In this document: positions 1-6,061 of the stretch, in pieces
How the letters are laid out: each line of letters opens with the position of its first letter
Numbering within the stretch: the first letter of the stretch is position 1
Source: CANQBR01 sp964641395
GTDB taxonomy: Bacteria > Bacillota > Negativicutes > Acidaminococcales > Acidaminococcaceae
Direction of reading: 5' to 3'
Assembly: GCA_964641395.1 (NCBI GenBank)
Contig: CAZXKQ010000040.1
Span: forward strand, 1 to 11,377
Length of the DNA stretch: 11,377 nt
Translations under genes and position numbers: made by a program
Notes under the pieces: generated by a model
Database searches by the model: none
Seen by the model: only the letters and a program-made list of their open reading frames with translations
Told to the model about the DNA's origin: nothing

Positions 1-471
1 TGGCGGGCCTTCCTTGCTTTGAAAAATGGGGGGGTGCTGCGGTATGTCGGCGTTTGCAATTTTCTAGAAAGGCACCTCCTTTGGCTCACTGAAGGCGGCC
101 TGGAGCTGCCGGCTATCAACCAGCTGGAGCTCCACCCAGGCTACCAACAGCGGGGCCTGGTGCGCTTTTGCCGGGAAAGAGGCATTGCTATTGAAGCTTG
201 GTCCCCTCTGGGACGGGGCCTGCTTGCTACACCTGAGTTTGTAGAGATGGCTGCAAGCTACGGCAAGGATGTGGGGCAGCTGGCACTGCGCTGGAGCATT
301 CAGAGTGGTTTTGTGCCCCTGTCTGGCTCCTCCAACAGGGAACATATAGCAAGCAATTTAAAAGTATGCGATTTTACAATCAACGCCGCAGACATGGCCT
401 GTCTCAATGAATTGAATACCTGTGACGGGCATCAGGATATTTGGAGTTATAGACGCCAGCTAATGTATTGA
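1..471 (+). CDS. Aldo/keto reductase, 3' part only (5' end outside window)
   Basis: The frame is open from base 1 (begins WRAFLALKNGG) to TGA at 469-471, giving 156 residues of the C-terminal half of an aldo/keto reductase. Family marks seen are GVCNF (usual GVSNF) near residue 17, NQLELHP near 33-39, EAWSPLGRG near 60-68, and the NADP-binding-loop segment SGSSNREHIASNL, whose SGSSN replaces the common PKSSN. The family catalyses NAD(P)H-dependent carbonyl reduction in a cytoplasmic TIM barrel. The catalytic Asp/Tyr/Lys/His lie upstream and cannot be checked. The TTG at 19 falls inside the conserved fold and is not the real start. Placed before sugar-nucleotide genes, it may reduce a keto-sugar or a carbonyl on a side chain; that is inference. 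A G7 run (28-34) lies in the coding sequence and the frame is intact through it. Confidence 0.88.
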   Translation, partial: WRAFLALKNGGVLRYVGVCNFLERHLLWLTEGGLELPAINQLELHPGYQQRGLVRFCRERGIAIEAWSPLGRGLLATPEFVEMAASYGKDVGQLALRWSIQSGFVPLSGSSNREHIASNLKVCDFTINAADMACLNELNTCDGHQDIWSYRRQLMY

Positions 472-480
472 GTGGAGAGC

Positions 481-553
481 CTCCCCCTCTACGGCTTTGA
501 CTCAGCTGGCGCGGCAAGCCCCAAGCGCCTGATGAGGAAGCGTAGAGGAGGAG
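481..553 (+). promoter_or_regulatory. Long imperfect hairpin covering the ribosome site of the SDR gene
   Basis: The 89-base gap between the reductase stop and the next start holds an extended inverted repeat. Bases 481-493 (ctccccctctacg) pair with 541-553 (cgtagaggaggag) at 12 of 13 positions. Inside it, 495-497 CTT pairs with 538-540 AAG, 501-504 CTCA with 533-536 TGAG, and 508-512 GGCGC with 525-529 GCGCC around a 12-base loop. The right arm includes the GGAGGAG ribosome site (547-553), 7 bases before the GTG at 561, so folding would hide it. No T-run follows, which argues against an intrinsic terminator. The structure is seen directly; a role in translational control is inference. I see no convincing promoter in this gap. 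Confidence 0.5.
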
Positions 554-560
554 TACCGTA

Positions 561-1523
561 GTGGACAAAAACTCTATCATTTATGTGGCTGGGCACAGGG
601 GTGTGCTAGGCACTGCCGTTTGCCACTTGTTAAGGAACAGGGGTTACGGGCAAATTGTTACAAGGACACATGGAGAACTGGACTTGGAAGACAAACATGG
701 GGTGGACTCTTTTTTCGCCAGAGAAAGGCCGGAGTATGTGTTCTTTTTTGCAGCCAGACGGACTAGTATCTTGGACAAGGTCAGTCGTCCCTTGGATGCC
801 TGCCTTGCAAACATAAAAATGGCGGTCAACGTGTTGGAGGCGGCCCATAACAACGGCGTAAAAAGGCTCTTATTCAGCAGCAGCAGTTTAGCTTATCCCA
901 TGGGCATGGAAGCACCCCTCAGGGATGACGCTATTTTGTCAGGCCCCTACGAGAAGAGTAATGAACCGTATTCCTTAGGTAAGATCATCGGCTCTAAACT
1001 TTGTGAGTACTACCATAGACAGTATGCAGATGATTACTTTTCGGTCATGCCCTGCGGTTTTTTCGGGCCTGGGGATGACTTCGAAATCGGCAGGGGCCCT
1101 GTTATACCCACGATGATACACCGCATGCAGTTAGCCAAGGAACGTGGTGATAGGGAATTCGTCATTTGGGGCACTGGCAGCACCCGGCGGGAGTACCTGT
1201 TTTCTACAGATGTGGCAGAGGGTTGTCTGTTTTTAATGCAGCATGCCGCAGGTGGTGCTAACTACAATTTGGGAAATGGCGGCCGCATGGTCAGCATCCT
1301 GGAGCTTGCACGTACCATCGCCAAGGTCATAAAGTATGAAGGCGCCCTTGTGACAGATACCACCAAGCCAGACGGGGCCAAGATGCTGCCCCTTGATTCC
1401 AGCCGTATTATGCAGCTGGGCTGGCAGCCCCGCTGCCCCCTGGAACGGGGTATAGAGGAGAGCTATCGCTACTTCATGGCTCACCGTAGCAACGGGAAGG
1501 AAGATAATTATCACCATATATGA
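561..1523 (+). CDS. GDP-L-fucose-synthase-like NAD-dependent epimerase/dehydratase, epimerisation residues replaced
   Basis: A 320-residue extended SDR protein, close in length and sequence to E. coli GDP-L-fucose synthase (321 residues). The nucleotide-binding motif AGHRGVLG is at 10-17. The reductase triad is present: Ser108 in the SSSS stretch, Tyr137 and Lys141 in YSLGK. C-terminal blocks VIWGTGSTRREY, AKVIKYEG and TKPDGAKMLPLD match the family well. Aligned with the E. coli enzyme from memory, epimerase Cys109 corresponds to Leu110 and His179 to Pro180. It therefore looks able to reduce a GDP-4-keto-6-deoxy sugar but unlikely to perform the 3,5-epimerisation. Start GTG 561 follows GGAGGAG with 7 bases of spacing. 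GC looks lower than in the genes downstream. The likely substrate is a GDP-4-keto-hexose or -heptose; the exact product is unknown. Confidence 0.87.
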   Translation: MDKNSIIYVAGHRGVLGTAVCHLLRNRGYGQIVTRTHGELDLEDKHGVDSFFARERPEYVFFFAARRTSILDKVSRPLDACLANIKMAVNVLEAAHNNGVKRLLFSSSSLAYPMGMEAPLRDDAILSGPYEKSNEPYSLGKIIGSKLCEYYHRQYADDYFSVMPCGFFGPGDDFEIGRGPVIPTMIHRMQLAKERGDREFVIWGTGSTRREYLFSTDVAEGCLFLMQHAAGGANYNLGNGGRMVSILELARTIAKVIKYEGALVTDTTKPDGAKMLPLDSSRIMQLGWQPRCPLERGIEESYRYFMAHRSNGKEDNYHHI

Positions 1524-1548
1524 CCATATTAGTGAGTGAGGTGGAAAA

Positions 1549-2355
1549 ATGCTGACGGAGGAAAAGCTGGTTCAGATTAAAAGCGACTGTCTGACCATGT
1601 GCGTTCAAGCGGGGGCGGGGCATGTGACCTCGGCCCTGTCCTGTGCTGAAATCGTCTCCCTGCTCTACTACGAAATACTGCGGGTGAAGCCCCAGGAGCC
1701 GGCTTGGGAAGGGCGGGACCGCTTCGTGATGAGCAAAAACCATGCAAGCGTAATTACCTACCCCATTCTTGCTGATTTGGGCTTCATTGCTAGAGAAGAG
1801 ATCTTCACCTTTCTCCAGGATGGCAGCTTGTACGGCGCCCACTCCAAGATAGCGATACCAGGCGTGGACTTCGCCGGCGGCTCCTTAGGCATAGGCATCG
1901 GCGTTGCCTGCGGCATGGCCTACAGCGCCAAATGCCATTACCAAGACTGGCTCACCTTTTGCGTTATCGGCGATGGGGAGTGCTATGAGGGCTCTGTGTG
2001 GGAGGCGGCCCTCTTTGCCGGCGGCAACCACCTAGACCGGCTGGTGGTCTTCTTGGACCGCAACAAAATGTGTGTGACTAATTTCACGGAGAAGCTGCTG
2101 CCCCTGGAACCACTGGATGAAAAGTGGCGCGCCTTCGGCTGGGAGGTAAGGAAGGCTGACGGCCACTCCCTGGCAGGGCTGAGAGAGGTGACGGCGGACC
2201 TCCGTCGCCGCAAGGAGAAGAAGCCTCTTCTCATCATAGCCGACACGGTTAAGGGGCACGGCATCCCCTTCATGGAAAACAACGTCCTTATGCACGGCGT
2301 CGCCCCCAAGGGAGAAAAGGCGGCTAGGGCATTGAAGGCAGTCAGGGGGGAATGA
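1549..2355 (+). CDS. Transketolase N-terminal (TPP-binding) subunit, pair 1
   Basis: A 268-residue protein matching the N-terminal half of transketolase as found in split two-gene enzymes. The thiamine-diphosphate motif runs from GDG (141-143, GDGECYEG) to Asn172 in LDRN. Three conserved active-site histidines of transketolases are kept: His25 in AGAGH, His65 in SKNH and His98 in YGAH. The late MHGVAP block corresponds to the usual WHG-AP. It would bind the diphosphate of TPP and combine with the partner encoded 1 base downstream to move a two-carbon ketol unit between sugars. Pathway placement is inferred from context: a dedicated transketolase in a polysaccharide cluster suggests making a special sugar rather than housekeeping pentose metabolism. 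ATG 1549 has a purine-rich GTGAGGTGG ribosome site just upstream. Confidence 0.9.
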   Translation: MLTEEKLVQIKSDCLTMCVQAGAGHVTSALSCAEIVSLLYYEILRVKPQEPAWEGRDRFVMSKNHASVITYPILADLGFIAREEIFTFLQDGSLYGAHSKIAIPGVDFAGGSLGIGIGVACGMAYSAKCHYQDWLTFCVIGDGECYEGSVWEAALFAGGNHLDRLVVFLDRNKMCVTNFTEKLLPLEPLDEKWRAFGWEVRKADGHSLAGLREVTADLRRRKEKKPLLIIADTVKGHGIPFMENNVLMHGVAPKGEKAARALKAVRGE

Positions 2356-2356
2356 G

Positions 2357-3274
2357 ATGGGCATGAATAGTGCCAGAAATGGGTTCTTCGACCAAATAGC
2401 CTTGCGCATGGCTGACACCGATATCTACATAGTTTCTGCAGATTTGGCCGGGCCGCCCTTTGACGTCATCCGGGAGAAGTACCCGGAGCGCTTCGTCCAG
2501 GTAGGTATAGCGGAGCAGAACATGCTGTCCGTAGCCGTGGGTATCGCATCTACAGGGGCTAAAACCATCGCCTATACCTCCAATCCCTTTATCGGGTTGC
2601 GGGGGCTGGACCAGGTGCGCAACGGGGTGGCCATGATGCATCTACCCCTGGCCATTGTGGGCGTGGGAACAGGGTTCAGTATAGCAGAATACGGCACCAC
2701 CCACTTCTGCACGGAGGATGTGGCCTTGCTGAGCCTCTGCCCCGGCATCAGGCAGATCACCGTCAGCGACGATGCCGTCGCCCAGATGGCCCTCAGGGCT
2801 TTCTTGCAGGGCGACTCCCTGCTGTACCTGCGCTTTGACAAAATGTGCGGCGGCGTGTTGTTCAAGGAGGAGCCCCAAAGCCAGCTGGGCTTCCGCATAG
2901 AGTACGGCGAGGACAGGGGCACCCTTTTAATAACCCAGGGTTACCCGTCCCAACTTGCCAGCACAATTGACTGGCCCAGGGGGCGCAGGCCTAGCTGGAT
3001 GGACGTTTTTGCCCTGCCCTTCGACGAAGATAGGTTGCTGGAAGAGGTAATAAAGGCAGAGAGAATAGTGGTTTGCGAGGAGCAACAAAGGCGGGGCGGC
3101 CTGGGGAGCCTGCTGCTGGAACTCTTCAACGACCGCGGCCTGACAAAGGAACTGATCCGCCTGGGCGTGGCCTACGGTAAGGGCTTCCCAGAAGTATATG
3201 GCTCTAGGGAGTACTGGTTCCAAAAGTATGGGCTCAGCGGTGAGGCGATGCTGCAGGCAGTCTTGGGGGCTTGA
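2357..3274 (+). CDS. Transketolase C-terminal (pyrimidine-binding) subunit, pair 1
   Basis: A 305-residue protein matching the pyrimidine-binding plus C-terminal domains of split transketolases. The catalytic glutamate that activates the TPP aminopyrimidine is Glu53 in GIAEQNM. The substrate-side histidine is His116 in GTTHFCTEDVALL. The first ~155 residues form the Pyr domain. The remainder, including LLITQGYPS and IVVCEEQ, fits the transketolase C-terminal domain. The ATG at 2357 lies one base after the stop of the N subunit, so the two are translationally coupled and should form a heterodimer or heterotetramer. All recognised catalytic positions are intact, so this pair is predicted to be an active ketol transferase. 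Substrates are not determinable from sequence. Confidence 0.9.
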   Translation: MGMNSARNGFFDQIALRMADTDIYIVSADLAGPPFDVIREKYPERFVQVGIAEQNMLSVAVGIASTGAKTIAYTSNPFIGLRGLDQVRNGVAMMHLPLAIVGVGTGFSIAEYGTTHFCTEDVALLSLCPGIRQITVSDDAVAQMALRAFLQGDSLLYLRFDKMCGGVLFKEEPQSQLGFRIEYGEDRGTLLITQGYPSQLASTIDWPRGRRPSWMDVFALPFDEDRLLEEVIKAERIVVCEEQQRRGGLGSLLLELFNDRGLTKELIRLGVAYGKGFPEVYGSREYWFQKYGLSGEAMLQAVLGA

Positions 3275-3278
3275 GAGT

Positions 3279-3285
3279 AAGGGGG
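3279..3285 (+). promoter_or_regulatory. Ribosome binding site that decides the aldolase start
   Basis: AAGGGGG lies 9 bases before the ATG at 3295 and directly abuts the ATG at 3286. Normal spacing favours 3295. The TTG at 3271 overlaps the preceding stop and has no suitably placed site of its own. Confidence 0.5.
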
Positions 3286-3294
3286 ATGCAGTGT

Positions 3295-4335
3295 ATGCAA
3301 AGGAAGGAGCAAAAAAGAGGTAGGCGCCTACTCCTAGACTGTACCTTGCGGGACGGCGGCTACGTGAACAACTGGGACTTCGGGGTGCCCACTGTGCTGC
3401 GGGTGATGGATGGGCTGTACGACGCAGGGGTGCGCTTTATCGAGCTGGGCATCATGGGCAAGGGCGGCCAGCAGGAGGGAAGCACGAAATTCGCTGCCTT
3501 TGAGCAAATCCGCCCCTTCGTCGCCCAGCGGCGGCCAGGTTGCCGCTATGCGGTAATGCTCAACCAGGCGGAGGCGGCTGCCTATGACATACCTCCCCGC
3601 ACTCAGGACACGGTGGACCTTATCCGCATCGCCTTCTTCAAAAACGAGAGCGGGGCGGCCATGCTGAAGGCCCGTGAACTGAAGGATAAGGGCTACGAAG
3701 TGTTCCTCCAGGCCATGGCCACCTTCATGTACGATGAGGACGAACTTGCCGGCCTCATCCAGGCAGTGAACCAGGTGCTGCCTACGGCCTTCTATCTGGT
3801 GGACAGTTTCGGCACCCTCTACAATGCAGATGTACGCAGGCTGGCCGACTTCGTCCTGCAGCGCCTGTCAGAACAGGTGCTCTTCGGCTTCCACGCCCAC
3901 AATAACATCCAGATGGCCTACGCCAACGTGGTAGAGTTTCTCTCCACCCCCACAGACCGGCCCCTCATGGTGGATGGAAGCATCTACGGCATGGGCCGGG
4001 GGGCGGGCAATGCCCCTACCGAGCTGGTGATGCAGTGCTTGAACCAATTCTACGGAGGCAGTTACCGTACCATCGACGTGCTGGCCCTCTTTGAGGAAGC
4101 CATCAAGCCCATCTTCGCCCAATATTACTGGGGCTTTGCCCCTGAGTACTTCCTGACCGCCCAGAAAGACATGAACTCCGTCTACGGGTGGTACCTGGTC
4201 AACCATGGGCTGACGGACCTGCGGGGCTTGGACGCAGCCATGGACAGCATACCGGAAGCAATACGGTATAGCTTGAACCGCAAGGCGGCAGACGCGGCTA
4301 TTGCGGCGTATAAGCGGCAGGGGACAGGGCAGTGA
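3295..4335 (+). CDS. DRE-TIM metallolyase / HMGL-like aldolase (4-hydroxy-2-oxovalerate-aldolase-like)
   Basis: From ATG 3295 this is 346 residues. In-frame ATG 3286 and TTG 3271 are less likely starts. The TIM-barrel domain (about 11-270) has the family signature LLDCTLRDGG (13-22), the DSFGT block (170-174) and the metal-binding HAHNN (His200, His202). Asp20, His200 and His202 are the expected divalent-metal ligands. Family members cleave or form C-C bonds at the alpha carbon of pyruvate-like or acyl-CoA substrates; the TLRDGGY subgroup resembles 4-hydroxy-2-oxovalerate aldolase. Tyr23 sits where the catalytic His21 of DmpG follows TLRDG, so the chemistry may differ. About 75 residues follow the barrel. 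No acetaldehyde dehydrogenase partner is present; the gene sits between two transketolase pairs, which suggests making a sugar precursor rather than degrading aromatics. Confidence 0.85.
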   Translation: MQRKEQKRGRRLLLDCTLRDGGYVNNWDFGVPTVLRVMDGLYDAGVRFIELGIMGKGGQQEGSTKFAAFEQIRPFVAQRRPGCRYAVMLNQAEAAAYDIPPRTQDTVDLIRIAFFKNESGAAMLKARELKDKGYEVFLQAMATFMYDEDELAGLIQAVNQVLPTAFYLVDSFGTLYNADVRRLADFVLQRLSEQVLFGFHAHNNIQMAYANVVEFLSTPTDRPLMVDGSIYGMGRGAGNAPTELVMQCLNQFYGGSYRTIDVLALFEEAIKPIFAQYYWGFAPEYFLTAQKDMNSVYGWYLVNHGLTDLRGLDAAMDSIPEAIRYSLNRKAADAAIAAYKRQGTGQ

Positions 4336-5141
4336 CGGGGCAGGCAAGGCGGTTGCGCCAACAGGTGTTGCGCATGGCCTGCGCAGGGGGGGACGCCAAC
4401 CTGCAGAGCTGCTTTTCCGCAGTGGAAATATTGCGGGTGCTCTACGACCGGGTGCTTGAGGTGACGCCGGCAACAGTTGCCGCGCCGGAGCGGGACCGCT
4501 TCGTCCTCAGCAAGGGGCAGGCCACCATGGCCCTGCTGGCCCTGCTGGCTGAAAAAGGCTTCCTGCCGGAAGAAGAATTGCTCACCCCCTGTGGCTATGC
4601 TTCCCGCATCAGCATGCAGGCAGACCGGACGAAACTGCCCTGCGTGGAAATTTCTGCAGGCAGCCTAGGCCATGGCTTTCCTATGGCTGTGGGCATGGCC
4701 TGGGGGAACAAGATCCTGCGGCGGGCCGGAAAGGTCTATGCCCTAGCAGGGGACGGGGAGATGAATGAAGGCACCATGTGGGAGGCCGCCCTCTTCGCCG
4801 CCAGTGAAAAGCTGGATAATTTGACCCTGATCATCGATGATAACCGTTCTATCCAACGGCTGATCCACATGGGTGAGCTGGCGGAGAAGTTGAGGGCCTT
4901 CGGCTTTAGGACGGTAGCGGCGGACGGCCACGACGAAGACGCCCTGGAGCAGGCCCTGGCAACGGCCCATCCCGGCCTGCCCCTGGCCGTCCTAGCCAGA
5001 ACTAGGCGGGGTTATGGCAGCACAACCCTGATGGAGGATCCCTCCTGGTTTCATCGGGCCCCGACGGAGGAAGAACTGAGCCTGTTGCTGGCGGAAGTGG
5101 AGCACTTTGCAGCTGACGCAGACGGGAGGCAGGCACCATGA
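4332..5141 (+). CDS. Transketolase-like N-terminal (TPP-binding) subunit, pair 2, active-site His replaced
   Basis: A 269-residue paralogue of the pair 1 N subunit. The TPP motif is complete: GDGEMNEG (140-147) to Asn171 in IDDN. Three histidines kept in pair 1 are changed: His25 becomes Asn23 (GDANLQS), His65 becomes Gln63 (SKGQA), and His98 becomes Gln96 (SMQAD). The late His survives in FHRAP. In canonical transketolases these residues contact the cofactor diphosphate or the sugar hydroxyls, so the cofactor site looks intact while substrate use has probably changed. The start is GTG 4332, overlapping the aldolase stop as GTGA. A G7 run (4386-4392) lies in the 5' part, in frame. It is best called a TPP-dependent transferase subunit of unknown specificity. 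Confidence 0.85.
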   Translation: MTGQARRLRQQVLRMACAGGDANLQSCFSAVEILRVLYDRVLEVTPATVAAPERDRFVLSKGQATMALLALLAEKGFLPEEELLTPCGYASRISMQADRTKLPCVEISAGSLGHGFPMAVGMAWGNKILRRAGKVYALAGDGEMNEGTMWEAALFAASEKLDNLTLIIDDNRSIQRLIHMGELAEKLRAFGFRTVAADGHDEDALEQALATAHPGLPLAVLARTRRGYGSTTLMEDPSWFHRAPTEEELSLLLAEVEHFAADADGRQAP

Positions 5142-6061
5142 GAAAGGCGATGCAAGCCGTCGTCCGGGAGACCATTGAGCAATGGGAGGACACGGCCCTG
5201 CTGCTGGTGGACATCGGCGTCTATCCCTTCCGGGATCTGTTGGCACGCTTCCCCCAGCGGGCGAAGAATATCGGCATCTTTGAACCGGGGACCCTCAGCC
5301 TGGCTGCAGGCCTGTCCCTGGCCGGCATCGTGCCCACAGTGTACGGCATCTCTCCCTTCATAGTCCAGCGTGCCCTGGAACAGTTGAAACTGGACTTCGC
5401 CTACCAAGAGGTGGGCGGTAACTTCATCACCACCGGCGCCGCCTATGACTTTTCCACCCTGGGCTATTCCCATTACTGCCCGGAGGATGTGGCCACGCTG
5501 CGGTTGCTGCCGGGCCTGGAGGTGCTGGCCCCAGGGACGCCGGAGCAGTTCGCCCGCCTGTTCCGTGCCTGCCGCCGCAACGGCCGTCCCTCTTACTTCC
5601 GTATGACGGATCACTGCAACAAGACCCAGGTTGAAGTAGAGTTTGGCAGGGCGAGAGTGCTGAGGCGGGGAACCCAGGCCACGGTGCTCGCAGTGGCGGA
5701 GCAGCTGGATGCCACCTTGGCAGCCTGCGCAGGCCTGGATGTGACCGTGCTGTACTACACCACCCTGGCGCCCTTTGACTACGAGACTTTACGGACAAAC
5801 TGCCCCAGCGGAGCAGTGTTCGTCAGTGCGCCGCTGTATGAGGGCACCCTCTATCCAGAGATCTGCAAAGCCCTGGCTGGCAGGGCCCTGAGGCTGGGCG
5901 GGGCGGAGCTCCCTCTGGCCATACTGCGGAACTACGGCAGCAAAGCAGAGAAAGACAGGCACCTGGGCCTGGATGCCCCCGGTATCCGGGCACGGCTGAG
6001 GGCCTTTTTGCAGGCTGCCGGGCCTGTAAAGAGCAGGCAGAAGGGATACAGGCTACTATGA
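5138..6061 (+). CDS. Transketolase-like C-terminal subunit, pair 2
   Basis: A 307-residue partner of the pair 2 N subunit, with start and stop overlapping as ATGA (5138-5141). The catalytic glutamate is Glu49 in NIGIFEPGTLSLAAG. The His of the conserved loop is His112 in GYSHYCPEDVATL, directly comparable with GTTHFCTEDVALL in pair 1. The Pyr domain covers about 1-160. The rest matches the transketolase C-terminal domain, with less conservation. Retained Glu and His suggest the enzyme still activates TPP, so this is probably not a dead paralogue. The two pairs have diverged strongly in sequence while keeping gene order and size, which implies an old duplication or separate acquisition followed by specialisation. 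Substrates are unknown. Confidence 0.85.
   Translation: MRKAMQAVVRETIEQWEDTALLLVDIGVYPFRDLLARFPQRAKNIGIFEPGTLSLAAGLSLAGIVPTVYGISPFIVQRALEQLKLDFAYQEVGGNFITTGAAYDFSTLGYSHYCPEDVATLRLLPGLEVLAPGTPEQFARLFRACRRNGRPSYFRMTDHCNKTQVEVEFGRARVLRRGTQATVLAVAEQLDATLAACAGLDVTVLYYTTLAPFDYETLRTNCPSGAVFVSAPLYEGTLYPEICKALAGRALRLGGAELPLAILRNYGSKAEKDRHLGLDAPGIRARLRAFLQAAGPVKSRQKGYRLL

Noticed and set aside
1549..3274. The transketolase halves as one gene broken by mutation
   Set aside because: Each half has its own start, stop and coupling, and the second pair shows the same split; two-gene transketolases are a known natural form.
3271..3294. TTG 3271 as the start of the aldolase
   Set aside because: It overlaps the preceding stop, has no suitably spaced ribosome site, and adds residues outside the conserved fold; ATG 3295 is spaced correctly from AAGGGGG.
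3868..4473. A 201-codon minus-strand open frame
   Set aside because: It is a shadow of the aldolase and TKT-N2; low-complexity composition and no motif.
5051..5614. A 187-codon minus-strand open frame
   Set aside because: It is antisense to the pair 2 transketolase genes, with no recognisable domain.
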